Shown: piece by piece, positions 1 through 8,284 of the stretch | Layout: every line of letters starts with the position of its first letter | Position numbering within the stretch: the first letter of the stretch is position 1 | Origin: Fen-1364 sp049515135 | GTDB lineage: Bacteria > Spirochaetota > Spirochaetia > SZUA-6 > Fen-1364 | NCBI GenBank assembly: GCA_049515135.1 | Contig: JBEKUJ010000009.1 | Location: 62,001 to 126,000, forward strand | Direction of reading: 5' to 3' | Length of the DNA: 64,000 bases | Notes under the pieces: model-generated | What the model was told of the DNA's origin: nothing | The model's database searches: none | The model's input: the letters and a program-made list of their open reading frames with translations, nothing else | Made by a program: the position numbers and the translations under genes

Positions 1-35
1 TCCGCCCCGACTCTGACTGAGAACCTCAGTTGCTG

Positions 36-773
36 TCAACCGGAGCCGGCTCCCTCTTCCCGTTCCTCACGGGCCTCTTCCACGAGGCTCGACAGCTCAC
101 GCCAGTGCGAAATGGCTGCATAGTCGGCGACTGTCGCGGGCACGGGGGCATGAGCGTTGTACGCAATGGGATACAGCCCGGCGCCCCGAGCCCCCACGAT
201 ATCATAGCCGACGTTGTCGCCGGCAAACCACGCTTTTTCCGGCCGGATCCCCATCTTGCGAAGCGCTGCCTCGAATATCAGCGCGTCAGGCTTTCTGATA
301 CCGTAGTCTGCGCTGGAGATCACGAACTCGAAGTACTCCAGAATCCCCTGACGCGCAAGCTCGCGCTCGATGGTGGCCGCGCCGAAGGAGGAGTTGGAGA
401 TCACGCAGCTTCGAATCCCTTGCTCCCGCACGTGCTCCAGCATCTCACGCACGCCAGAGCGGAGAGCGACCGTGAGGGAGGCATTCCAGAACTCCCACTC
501 CAGCTCTTCAAGCGGCCTGCGGAAGCTCAGCCCGAAGGAGTCCGAAAGAATGCGGAACAGCGCGCTCTGCGTGAACTCCAGGGAAGCCTGCTCCTCCCGG
601 GGGACTGTGGCTGTAACCACCCGGCGCCCCAGCTCCTGAAGCTCATCCAGCGTCACCCCCCGCGGGTTCTCCGCAAGGGCAAGCAGGGCGGCGTTTCCCT
701 GCTCGGGATCGAACCCGGTCGAATCCATGAGCGTTCCCCAGAGGTCGAAAAGGATCGCCTCAGGCTTGTACAT
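36..773 (-). CDS. HAD-superfamily hydrolase (phosphatase)
   Basis: A 245-residue HAD phosphohydrolase. The nucleophile motif FDLWGTL lies at the N-terminus, the Ser motif is in VISNSSFG, the Lys is in GIRKPD, and the acidic motif IV is AGDNVGYDIVGAR, so all four HAD motifs are present. The middle helical segment suggests a C1-cap enzyme of the phosphoglycolate/haloacid type, but the substrate cannot be told. The frame opens ten codons further upstream; I prefer the Met directly before YKPEAILFDL because a GAGGAGG sequence lies ten bases before it. It is divergent from a second, different HAD protein 78 bases away. A short hairpin at 16-30 follows the stop, without a T-tract. Confidence 0.85.
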   Translation of the reverse strand: MYKPEAILFDLWGTLMDSTGFDPEQGNAALLALAENPRGVTLDELQELGRRVVTATVPREEQASLEFTQSALFRILSDSFGLSFRRPLEELEWEFWNASLTVALRSGVREMLEHVREQGIRSCVISNSSFGAATIERELARQGILEYFEFVISSADYGIRKPDALIFEAALRKMGIRPEKAWFAGDNVGYDIVGARGAGLYPIAYNAHAPVPATVADYAAISHWRELSSLVEEAREEREEGAGSG

Positions 774-812
774 TCCCACATGCCTCCTCGATCTCGTCGG
801 CAAATATACGCC

Positions 813-842
813 TTGCAGGCGTTACCGGGTATCCCGTATGAT
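813..842 (+). promoter_or_regulatory. Promoter of HAD-IIA gene, leaderless type
   Basis: TTGCAG at 813-818, an 18-base spacer, and TATGAT at 837-842. The -10 ends 9 bases before the ATG at 852, so transcription would begin about at the start codon. No Shine-Dalgarno sequence is present. Confidence 0.5.
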
Positions 843-851
843 GAGCCCGAG

Positions 852-1616
852 ATGTCCGACCCGAAGAGCTATCTCATCGACATGGATGGGGTCCTGGTCA
901 GGGGCACGGACCCGATCCCCGGCGCGGACGCGTTCCTCAAGCGCCTGGAGGCGCGCGGCGCCAAATACCTGGTTCTCACGAACAACCCCAAGTACACGCA
1001 GACGGACCTCGCCTATCGCCTGACAAGCGTCGGCATCTCTCTGGCGCCGCAGTGCATCTTCACCTCCGCCATGGCAACGGTGAGCTTTCTCAAATCGCAG
1101 AAGGGCAACGGCAAGGTCTTCGTCATCGGGGAGAGCGGGCTTACCGATCCCCTGCACGAGGCGGGTTTCATCATCACCGATATCGAGCCCTGGTACGTCG
1201 TTCTGGGTGAAACGAACTCGTACAATTTCCAGCTTATCACCACGGCCATCCGCCTCATCGAGAAAGGGGCGCGGTTCATCGCGACGAACCCGGATCCATC
1301 GGGGCCCGGCGACGGGGGTCTTGTTCCCGCCTGCGGAGCCATGGCGGCGTTGATTGAGAAAGCCACGGGCGTCAGCCCCTTCTTCGTCGGCAAACCCAAC
1401 CCCTTGATGATGAGGACCGCGCTGAACTACCTCGGGGTCCATTCCGAGAACACGGTGATGGTTGGCGACCGGATGGACACCGACATGGTGGCAGGGGTGG
1501 AAAGCGGAATGGAGACCGTGCTTGTCTTGAGCGGCGTCACGCGGAGGGAAGATGTGCCGCGCTATCCGTATCAGCCCACGCGCATTGTGGAATCCGTGGC
1601 GGACATCGCACCATAA
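852..1616 (+). CDS. HAD-IIA family hydrolase (NagD / p-nitrophenyl phosphatase-like)
   Basis: A 254-residue cytosolic phosphatase of the HAD-IIA (NagD/PGP) class. It begins SYLIDMDGVLVRG (DxD nucleophile motif), has VLTNNPKYT (motif II), the large C2-type cap in the middle, FVGKPNP (motif III Lys) and VGDRMDTDMVAGVESGMETVLVLSGV (motif IV, the typical NagD ending, quoted here as its family hallmark). The family acts on small phosphate esters such as sugar or pyridoxal phosphates; the substrate here is unknown. The frame is open far upstream, but family alignment and the promoter put the start at the ATG before SDPKSYL. Confidence 0.85.
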   Translation: MSDPKSYLIDMDGVLVRGTDPIPGADAFLKRLEARGAKYLVLTNNPKYTQTDLAYRLTSVGISLAPQCIFTSAMATVSFLKSQKGNGKVFVIGESGLTDPLHEAGFIITDIEPWYVVLGETNSYNFQLITTAIRLIEKGARFIATNPDPSGPGDGGLVPACGAMAALIEKATGVSPFFVGKPNPLMMRTALNYLGVHSENTVMVGDRMDTDMVAGVESGMETVLVLSGVTRREDVPRYPYQPTRIVESVADIAP

Positions 1617-1640
1617 AAAACGCCCCAGGCGACTGGGGCG
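1617..1640 (-). terminator. Intrinsic terminator of the cyclase operon
   Basis: Perfect 7-bp stem CGCCCCA/TGGGGCG with a 6-base loop at 1621-1640; read on the minus strand it is followed by a run of six T. It lies directly behind the cyclase stop codon and directly behind the convergent HAD gene. Confidence 0.8.
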
Positions 1641-1648
1641 CTCTATGC

Positions 1649-3802
1649 CTACTTTGTCGTCCTGTGGAAAACCCCGTCCCAGCCCTTCGGCGGAGGGTCA
1701 GCCTGGAACTCCTTGATGCGCTGGAGGAAGACCTTGCTCGTATCGTCCTTGAGTTCTTTTACAAGCGCGCTGAATCCTCTTTCCGCATCCGCCCACTTCT
1801 GCTTGCGATAGAGCTCCAGGGAGGTCTCGAAGATCTTCTTCAGCTTGACAAGCTTTTCGGCGGCAGACTTCGACTCCTGAAGGACCTCGTAGATACGAAC
1901 GGGTTCAGTCTTGCCCTTCACCGTCATCAAGTCTATCTCGCGGCAAAGAAAACTTTCCTTCACTTTGTCGTAAACCGCTTTCGTGATGAGCGTCTTGGTG
2001 CCGTATTCCTTGTTGGTTCCCTCCAGCCGCGCGGCCAGGTTGACGGTATCCCCGATGCTGGTGAAGTCCATCCTGTCCTTGGCCCCCATGCTTCCAAAGA
2101 CCACCTGGCCTGTGTTGATGCCGATCCCAATGGACACGTCCTCTCTGCCCTGCGCCTTGGCCAGCTCTTTCGCCTGGGCCATTTCCTTGCGGATCTCCAG
2201 GCTGGCCCGGCACGCGTTGATGTCCTTCTTCGGGCCCTCGAACATTGCCATGATCTCGTCGCCGACGAACTTGTCGATCTCCCCATTGTTGGCATGAATG
2301 ACGGTGGTTTGCAGATCCAGGTAGCGGTTGAGCATCTGCACAACCTGGTCAGGGCTCATGGACTCCGAGATGCTTGTGAAGCCGCGGATATCCGTGAACA
2401 GGAACGTCAGCGTCTTCCTCTCCGTGGTGGGCTTTTCCCGTTCAGAATACTTGAGGGTTGAGGCGGAAATGTAGGGGATCACTCCGCGGATGACGGTGGT
2501 CATGTTGTTGACCTCGTTGGAGAGCAGCTTGATCTCGTCCCGCGTAGTCACTCTGTCCTTATATTGCAGCAGCTCCGCGGAAACCCTTTCCTTGCCCTTG
2601 ATCATGCGGGAGAGCATGTCGGCAATGGAGAAAACGCTCATTCTCAGGAAGAGGATGGGGAACACGATGTTCCTTCCGAAGAGGTAGATGAGAAACACCG
2701 AGGCGTACATGAAGAGGGCGGCGATGGCGAAGACCATGACTTGCGTTCGGAAATACGGCTCGTAAATCACGTCGCGGGCGTAGTCCACCATCACGTAGCC
2801 GATGTTGACGTTGCTCAGCATGACGGGCGACAGAAACTCGAAGACCTTGTCCTGCGGGTTGTAGCGGGATATCGCCTGGGTAAGGGGGGTATCGAGCTTT
2901 GTCCTCTGCCCGATCTTTTTCGAGTCCGTGCCCGACCAGAGAACGTAATCACCCGCCTTTGCGTCCCTGCGGTAGAAGGAAAGCGTGTTGAAACGGAACG
3001 AGGCCCCTGATCCCAGGGCAGCGCTATTTTTCTTGGCCGCTGCGCCGAAGTAGTCGTCCAGCGCAATACGGTCCGTGGGGTTTGCCTTGACCTCGGTTGC
3101 CGCGCTCTCCGTCACGCTCTGCCCGTTGGCAAAGACCGCGTCCTGGATGGTGCCTTTGAAGTTGCTCAGAAGAACAAATGAAAGGACCAGGATCACAACC
3201 AGGATGAGGGGAACGAACGTAAGGATCAGCCGTCTCTGGATTCCCTGGCGCGGAACGACGGAAAGGATTCCATGCCCGTTCCCGTTTTCCGCGCCGCCCC
3301 GGCCGCGGAACTCCAGGTATTCCTGGTAGAAGGGGTCACGCCTGCTGAGGCTCATGATGAGCATCACCAATGAGAAAACGTTGAAGCCGATCGAGAGGGC
3401 GAACACCACGTAGGTGACCGGAGGGAATGCCTCGAAGTAGCGGGCGCTGGCTGCAAACGCGATGACATGGACCACGAGCATCGCGATCACGAGGCCGGAG
3501 GAGACGATGTTCATCAGGATGGGAAGGGTCCATGTCGGGTCTGTTATGATCTGCACCCGGTCCTTGAGGAAAAAAGCGGCAATCTTCCACAGGCAGATCA
3601 ATGGAACAAGGACGGCCATGATGGTGATGACAAGCCATGCGACCGGCTGGCGGGGGGGCGAGCCGTAGAGCGACCCGGCAAGCTGCAGCGGATTGAAGCT
3701 TCCCAGGGCCTGGATCAGGTAGGGGAGCAGATACCAGACAATCAGGATGATGGAAAAACCAATCTCCGCGGCATGGTATCCCAGCCTGGACCTATCCTTC
3801 AT
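1649..3802 (-). CDS. Membrane-bound class III adenylate cyclase
   Basis: A 717-residue sensor cyclase that would make cAMP from ATP. Four hydrophobic helices lie in residues 12-150, a fifth at 191-213, an extracytoplasmic sensor region at about 214-350, a sixth helix at 353-375, a HAMP-like linker to about 440, and a class III cyclase domain from 463 to 620. Metal-binding Asp471 (FTDIRGF) and Asp515 (VGDEI), Lys511 and Asp579 (adenine-specifying positions) and Asn588/Arg592 are all present, so it should be active and ATP-specific. The last 100 residues are helical, TPR-like. The start has an AAGGAGAGGG site. It lies 44 bases behind a lipoprotein gene and ends in a terminator. The layout resembles spirochaete receptor cyclases. 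Confidence 0.9.
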   Translation of the reverse strand: MKDRSRLGYHAAEIGFSIILIVWYLLPYLIQALGSFNPLQLAGSLYGSPPRQPVAWLVITIMAVLVPLICLWKIAAFFLKDRVQIITDPTWTLPILMNIVSSGLVIAMLVVHVIAFAASARYFEAFPPVTYVVFALSIGFNVFSLVMLIMSLSRRDPFYQEYLEFRGRGGAENGNGHGILSVVPRQGIQRRLILTFVPLILVVILVLSFVLLSNFKGTIQDAVFANGQSVTESAATEVKANPTDRIALDDYFGAAAKKNSAALGSGASFRFNTLSFYRRDAKAGDYVLWSGTDSKKIGQRTKLDTPLTQAISRYNPQDKVFEFLSPVMLSNVNIGYVMVDYARDVIYEPYFRTQVMVFAIAALFMYASVFLIYLFGRNIVFPILFLRMSVFSIADMLSRMIKGKERVSAELLQYKDRVTTRDEIKLLSNEVNNMTTVIRGVIPYISASTLKYSEREKPTTERKTLTFLFTDIRGFTSISESMSPDQVVQMLNRYLDLQTTVIHANNGEIDKFVGDEIMAMFEGPKKDINACRASLEIRKEMAQAKELAKAQGREDVSIGIGINTGQVVFGSMGAKDRMDFTSIGDTVNLAARLEGTNKEYGTKTLITKAVYDKVKESFLCREIDLMTVKGKTEPVRIYEVLQESKSAAEKLVKLKKIFETSLELYRKQKWADAERGFSALVKELKDDTSKVFLQRIKEFQADPPPKGWDGVFHRTTK

Positions 3803-3846
3803 GTGTCCCTCTCCTTGAGTGTGGGCACCTGCCGGCGCCCCACGGG

Positions 3847-5100
3847 TCAGAACTGTTCAAGCAGTTTCTGCTTTGACCGCGCCTTGTCCAGGTAGTCGGA
3901 GGCCTGCTCGTAATCCACCTGGATGGCGACAACGGTCTGCAGCAGGTCGATGGCGGTCTTGAAGTCCTCACTGCGGTAGGCATCCACGCCCTTGTCGTAC
4001 AGGTCCTTCAGGCTCGCCAGGATCTTTTCGTTTCTGCTGTCCAGCTGCTGCATGTTGGTCTGGTCCTTGGTGACCTTGGCAAGCGAATCCACCTTGCGGT
4101 GGGCGGCCACAAGCTCGCCTGTTGCAATCAGATTGTCGATGTCCTGCAGGGATGTATCGAAGGCGACCGCCACCACCGGCTGCACGCTCTTGTCCGCTAT
4201 CTTCCTGCGCAGCGCCCGCGCCTCATCTGTTTTCATGACCGCCAGAGCGGCTTCATTCTTCACTTCGGCAGTTGTGTAGTCTTTCTTGTTGTACAGGCTC
4301 AAGGCCCATTTGTAATTCAACGAATAGGCGACCTGGCGCACGTCCGTATCGAAGCTGTTGCCCACGCGCCTGTTCAGCTCATTGAGCACATTGACCTGCG
4401 TCCGTGCATCCGTGAAGTTGCCCGCCGCGATGGCCTTCTGAGCGATGTCGATCCGGCGGGTGACGAGCTTGGCCAGCTCGGAGCGCGCAGAGTTGCGCTG
4501 GTTCTGCGCGCTGAAGCTCTTGGGATCCACGTCAAGAGCCATCCCGGTCTGCTGAAAAGCCTCAGTAAATTGCTTCTCCTTCACCGAGTCCGGGGTCTTG
4601 TCGTCCACCTTGTCTGTCGCTGCTTTCGCTCTGGCGAGGTAGGAATTGACAAGCGCAGAGCGCACAGAAGCGGTGTCGTTCAGCATCTTCTGGGCTTCCG
4701 CATTGCCCGGGTCGATCTTGATCGCCGTCTGGAGCGCGACGAAAATGTTGTAATTGTCGTCATCCGAGCGCTTGGTGTTCTTCAGGGCCCGGGAGGCGGC
4801 CCCGAGGTTTTTCTTCAGCTGGGCATTCTTGAAATCGTCCAGAAGCGACAGGTATTGCTGAGCACGAGCGTTCGTCGAATCGAACTTGAGGGCAACGACA
4901 AAATAGTTCCTGATGTCGGCAATCTTGTCGAACTCGGCCTGATGGACAAGGTGGATATCGTACTCCTCCACCCCGGCCTCAGTCAGAGCCCTGGACTTGC
5001 TCTGATCGTCCAAGGTCTTGATAAGAAAGGAATCATTGGTGGACGTGCATGCCAGCAGCCCCCCCACGACTAGGCAGGCAAGAAAGGTTAGCCTCTTCAT
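3847..5100 (-). CDS. TPR-like lipoprotein
   Basis: A 417-residue predicted lipoprotein. It has a signal peptide with lipobox GLLAC (Cys18), then an almost wholly helical body with repeated A-x-x-Y / L-N-x-A patterns that look like degenerate tetratricopeptide repeats, among them GNAEAQKMLND and YRSEDFKTAIDLLQTVV near the C-terminus. The start is the ATG before KRLTFLACL, which has AGAGG upstream; the frame itself opens 31 codons earlier. It is the first gene of a two-gene unit with the adenylate cyclase, so an accessory or sensory role in cyclase signalling is an inference. No enzyme motif is visible. Confidence 0.75.
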   Translation of the reverse strand: MKRLTFLACLVVGGLLACTSTNDSFLIKTLDDQSKSRALTEAGVEEYDIHLVHQAEFDKIADIRNYFVVALKFDSTNARAQQYLSLLDDFKNAQLKKNLGAASRALKNTKRSDDDNYNIFVALQTAIKIDPGNAEAQKMLNDTASVRSALVNSYLARAKAATDKVDDKTPDSVKEKQFTEAFQQTGMALDVDPKSFSAQNQRNSARSELAKLVTRRIDIAQKAIAAGNFTDARTQVNVLNELNRRVGNSFDTDVRQVAYSLNYKWALSLYNKKDYTTAEVKNEAALAVMKTDEARALRRKIADKSVQPVVAVAFDTSLQDIDNLIATGELVAAHRKVDSLAKVTKDQTNMQQLDSRNEKILASLKDLYDKGVDAYRSEDFKTAIDLLQTVVAIQVDYEQASDYLDKARSKQKLLEQF

Positions 5101-5120
5101 CGCAACCTCTAATGAACTCC

Positions 5121-5149
5121 AGTATAGTACCATTCGAGTAACCCGACAA
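5121..5149 (-). promoter_or_regulatory. Promoter of lipoprotein-cyclase operon
   Basis: On the minus strand TTGTCG (5149-5144), 17-base spacer, TATACT (5126-5121), 20 bases before the start codon. A perfect palindrome CGGTGA-AA-TCACCG lies just upstream at 5175-5188 and could bind a regulator. Confidence 0.6.
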
Positions 5150-5189
5150 GGGAACAAAAGTACCAATCTCGTCACGGTGAAATCACCGA

Positions 5190-6080
5190 TCACCCTTTTT
5201 TCACCGCCGCCCGCGCGGAGAGCAGGGTGTTGTACAAGAGCATGGCAATCGTCATGGGGCCCACGCCGCCCGGCACGGGCGTGATTGCCCCTGCCTTCCC
5301 GCAGACCTCATCGAACTTCACGTCGCCTACTATGCGCTGGCCCCTGGGATGTGTCGGATCCTCAATCCTGTTGATGCCGACATCGATGACCACGGCGCCT
5401 TCGCGCACCATGTCGGCGGTTATGAAATCAGGCCGTCCGATGGCCGCTATCAGGATGTCGGCCTGACGGGTGATAGAAGGCAGGTCCCGAGTGTGGGAAT
5501 GGCAGATCGTGACCGTGGCGTCAGCGTCCTCCTCCTTCTGCATGAGCATGTTGGCGATAGGCTTCCCGACGATGTTGCTCCTGCCCACAACCACCACGTG
5601 GCTTCCGGGGATCTTCACCCCCGAGTAGACGAGGAGCTTCTGGATGCCCAATGGAGTGCATGGACGAAAGCCCCTTTCCCCCGTCATGATCCGGCCCAGG
5701 CTGACCGGGTGGAAGCCATCCACGTCCTTGTGTGGCGCAATCGCATTGATCACCCGGGTCTCGTTGATCTGAGCGGGAAGGGGAAGCTGAACCAGGATGC
5801 CGTGAATCTTCGCATCCAGGTTCAGCTTTTCCACTAGCGCAAGGAGCTCCGCCTCAGAGGCGCTCCCGGCCAGGGTATGCTGCTCGGAGTAGATGCCGAT
5901 CTCGTGGGCGGCCTTGTTCTTGTTTCGCACATAGCTGCGGGAGGCGGGATTGTCGCCCACCAGGACCACGGCGAGTCCCGGCGTCACCCCTGATTCCCGC
6001 TTGAGACTTTCGATCCCTTCCGCGATCTCGCCGCGAATCCTGCCTGCGATCTCCGTGCCATTGATGATCCGCGCTGCCAT
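5190..6080 (-). CDS. folD: Bifunctional methylene-THF dehydrogenase/cyclohydrolase
   Basis: A 296-residue FolD of normal length. It oxidises 5,10-methylene-THF to methenyl-THF with NAD(P)+ and hydrolyses that to 10-formyl-THF. Active-site Tyr50, Lys54, Gln98 and Asp121 fall where they do in characterised FolD enzymes; GRSNIVGKP begins the nucleotide-binding domain and PVPGGVGPMT closes it. It lies 13 bases behind an AcsE-like methyltransferase and downstream of glyA and the split purH genes, so it would supply 10-formyl-THF to AICAR transformylase and link the SHMT and methyl pools. Confidence 0.97.
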   Translation of the reverse strand: MAARIINGTEIAGRIRGEIAEGIESLKRESGVTPGLAVVLVGDNPASRSYVRNKNKAAHEIGIYSEQHTLAGSASEAELLALVEKLNLDAKIHGILVQLPLPAQINETRVINAIAPHKDVDGFHPVSLGRIMTGERGFRPCTPLGIQKLLVYSGVKIPGSHVVVVGRSNIVGKPIANMLMQKEEDADATVTICHSHTRDLPSITRQADILIAAIGRPDFITADMVREGAVVIDVGINRIEDPTHPRGQRIVGDVKFDEVCGKAGAITPVPGGVGPMTIAMLLYNTLLSARAAVKKG

Positions 6081-6093
6081 GGGCTTCTCTCCC

Positions 6094-6897
6094 TTACCCC
6101 ATGCCCTCGAACCTGCCTTCTCTCTCCGCGGTAATATAGCTCATGCAGAACTGGTCCCTGCCGGCAAGGGCTTCTGCCGCGGCGATGTTCGCCATCATGC
6201 GAGGGTCCAGGGGGTCGACAATCGCGCTGTCCATGCCTTTCGCAATTGCCATGGCGACAAACACCTGGTTGAGGAGCCTCCGGCGAGGCAGACCGTACGA
6301 GACGTTGGACAGACCGCACGTCGTGTGCACCTGGGGATGCCGCTCGGCGATCCTTGCCACGACGTTCAATGCGCTCATTCCGTACTCGGGATTGGTGCTG
6401 ACCGGACGGATCAGCGGGTCGACGAATATGTGGTCGGGGGGGACCCCGTCATCCTCCAGCCTCTTGATAAGGCCATCGGCAACCTCCCAGACCTTGCTCA
6501 TGTCGTCCGTCATCCCGGAATCGTCAAGGCTCAGGGCCACCACGCGAGCGTCATATTTCTTGAGAAAGGGGATCAGGGTCCGGTACCTGTCGGCCTCCGC
6601 AGAGATCGAATTGAGAAAGGGATCCTGCCCCGCAATCGCTAGCCCTGCTTCAACCGCAGCGGGCCGCGGAGAATCGATGGACAGGGGAACTGTGCTGACC
6701 TCTCGGATGACCGATATCAGCCACTGAAGCTTCTCCACTTCGTCTGTGGGGAAGGCGCCGGCGTTCACATCCACCCAGTTCGCCCCGGCCTCTGCCTGTT
6801 TCTTCGCGAGATCCTGGATAAGCCCGCTGTCCTTCTCTTCAATGGCTTTGCGGATCTGCTTGCGCGTCGAATTGATCAGTTCCCCAATGATCAGCAT
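6094..6897 (-). CDS. Methyl-THF:corrinoid protein methyltransferase (AcsE/MtgA family)
   Basis: A 267-residue pterin-binding TIM barrel, the length of AcsE. It starts MLIIGELINSTRKQI, carries VDVNAG and SIDSPRP for folate binding, FVDPLIRP, and the motif GLSNVSYGLPRRRLLNQ whose Asn protonates the methyl-THF N5 in AcsE. It would transfer the methyl group of 5-methyl-THF to a corrinoid protein, as in the Wood-Ljungdahl pathway or in methylamine/betaine systems. No corrinoid protein or CODH/ACS gene lies in this window, so the partner is unknown. The frame is open 28 codons upstream; the chosen ATG has AGGGGA before it and fits the family. Confidence 0.85.
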   Translation of the reverse strand: MLIIGELINSTRKQIRKAIEEKDSGLIQDLAKKQAEAGANWVDVNAGAFPTDEVEKLQWLISVIREVSTVPLSIDSPRPAAVEAGLAIAGQDPFLNSISAEADRYRTLIPFLKKYDARVVALSLDDSGMTDDMSKVWEVADGLIKRLEDDGVPPDHIFVDPLIRPVSTNPEYGMSALNVVARIAERHPQVHTTCGLSNVSYGLPRRRLLNQVFVAMAIAKGMDSAIVDPLDPRMMANIAAAEALAGRDQFCMSYITAEREGRFEGMG

Positions 6898-7016
6898 GCC
6901 GGTTCCCCTTTTGCGCAAATGTGTGTGGGAGATCGGCGAACTATAGGGCGCGGGCAGGGGAAGGTCAAGCTTTCGCGCCACCGCACGGCTGCGCCGTGCG
7001 AGGCGTGGGCGTCGGC

Positions 7017-8264
7017 CTAATCGAGCGCGTCGAAGGAGTAGGCGACCTCCCGGAAATGCCCCCGCATCTCCTTCACCTCGTCCCCGACAAACCTCTTCTC
7101 CATGAGGCAGCGCTTGAAAAGATCGGCAATCCGATCCATTTCCGTTTCCTTCATTCCCACCCGGGTCATCTCCTGCACCCCGATCCTGATGCCGGCCGGG
7201 CTCGTGGCGTGATCCAGCGGCTCGAAGGGGAGGAGGTTCATGTTGACAATGATCCGGTTGTCCTTAAGGTCCCGGGCGGCGGCGTCCCCGCTCCCGAAAT
7301 CGGTCATGTCGATTGCAACCTGGTGGCTTTCGGTGAACCCGAACTGTTCACCCTGGACCTTGAAGCCCGCGTCGTACAGCCCGCGGGCCAGCTGCTTGGC
7401 GTTGGCCACCACCTGGCGAGCATAGTCCGCTCCGAACTCCAGCATCTCATATGTGGAGACCGCCAGCGCAACCAGGGTCTCCAGGTGATGATTGGAGGAG
7501 GAGCCGGGGAAGGCGCCTTTGTCGATCTTGCGCCACTCCTCGTCATCCACGTTGGAGAGGATCACCCCGCGCTGGGAGCCGAAGAAGGTCTTGTGGGTGC
7601 TGGCGGTAACGATGGTTGCGCCTTCTCCAAGGGGGTCCTGGAACTGGCGGCCCGCGATGAGCCCCAGGACGTGCGCCGCGTCGTAGATGAGCTGGATGCC
7701 CCGCTTCCTGCAGTACGGGGCCAGTTCCTTCACCGGTTCGGGGAAGAGGAAGAGGCTCTTCCCCATGATCAGTATTTTAGGCTCAAAGGCCTTCATGAGG
7801 TCCACGGTATGATCTACGTCGATGTGGTAGCCGTCCGCGGTGAGCGGGAAGTTCACGATGTTCTTGGTGTATTTCCCCACCGAGCCGGCGCGGTGGTGGC
7901 TGATATGCCCCCCGGCAGGGGTCGAGTTCACGAACGCGATATCACCCCAGCGTATATAGCGGCTGAAGACGGCGTCGTTCGCGATGGTCCCGCTGATCGG
8001 ACGCACATCGGCGTGCTTGCAGTGGAACAGGCCCTTCGTGTGCTGCTTGAGGAGGCTCTCGATCTCGTCGATGATCTCCGTTCCCTGGTAGTAGCGCTCC
8101 CCGGGATGGCCTTCGGCGTATCGGTGCGCGAAGTCCGAGCCCATGATGCCCCGCACCCTGCGGCTCGTCACGTTTTCGCTCGCAATCAGGTTGATGCAGC
8201 TGTCACGCCACTCGTTCTGGTCCTTCACCAGGGCCTCGATGTGGGCGACGTTTCTCTCGTACAT
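7017..8264 (-). CDS. glyA: Serine hydroxymethyltransferase, archaeal type
   Basis: A 415-residue PLP enzyme converting serine and THF to glycine and 5,10-methylene-THF. NLIASEN (26-31) and ASTHKTFFGSQRG with the PLP Lys225 are present, as is HRYAEG (48-52). The sequence looks closer to archaeal SHMTs (start MYERNVAHIEALV, SDFAHRYAEGHPGERYYQG) than to the usual bacterial GlyA. It has AAAGGA upstream and lies 20 bases behind the AICAR transformylase gene, so it is probably co-transcribed. A 119-base gap follows, holding a perfect 8-bp hairpin (6982-7000) without a T-tract. Confidence 0.92.
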   Translation of the reverse strand: MYERNVAHIEALVKDQNEWRDSCINLIASENVTSRRVRGIMGSDFAHRYAEGHPGERYYQGTEIIDEIESLLKQHTKGLFHCKHADVRPISGTIANDAVFSRYIRWGDIAFVNSTPAGGHISHHRAGSVGKYTKNIVNFPLTADGYHIDVDHTVDLMKAFEPKILIMGKSLFLFPEPVKELAPYCRKRGIQLIYDAAHVLGLIAGRQFQDPLGEGATIVTASTHKTFFGSQRGVILSNVDDEEWRKIDKGAFPGSSSNHHLETLVALAVSTYEMLEFGADYARQVVANAKQLARGLYDAGFKVQGEQFGFTESHQVAIDMTDFGSGDAAARDLKDNRIIVNMNLLPFEPLDHATSPAGIRIGVQEMTRVGMKETEMDRIADLFKRCLMEKRFVGDEVKEMRGHFREVAYSFDALD

Positions 8265-8284
8265 TGTCCGTCCTTTCCGCTACG

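Noticed and set aside
30..851. Long N-terminal extension of the HAD-IIA frame.
   Set aside because: Antisense to the other HAD gene; the family begins at the ATG at 852.
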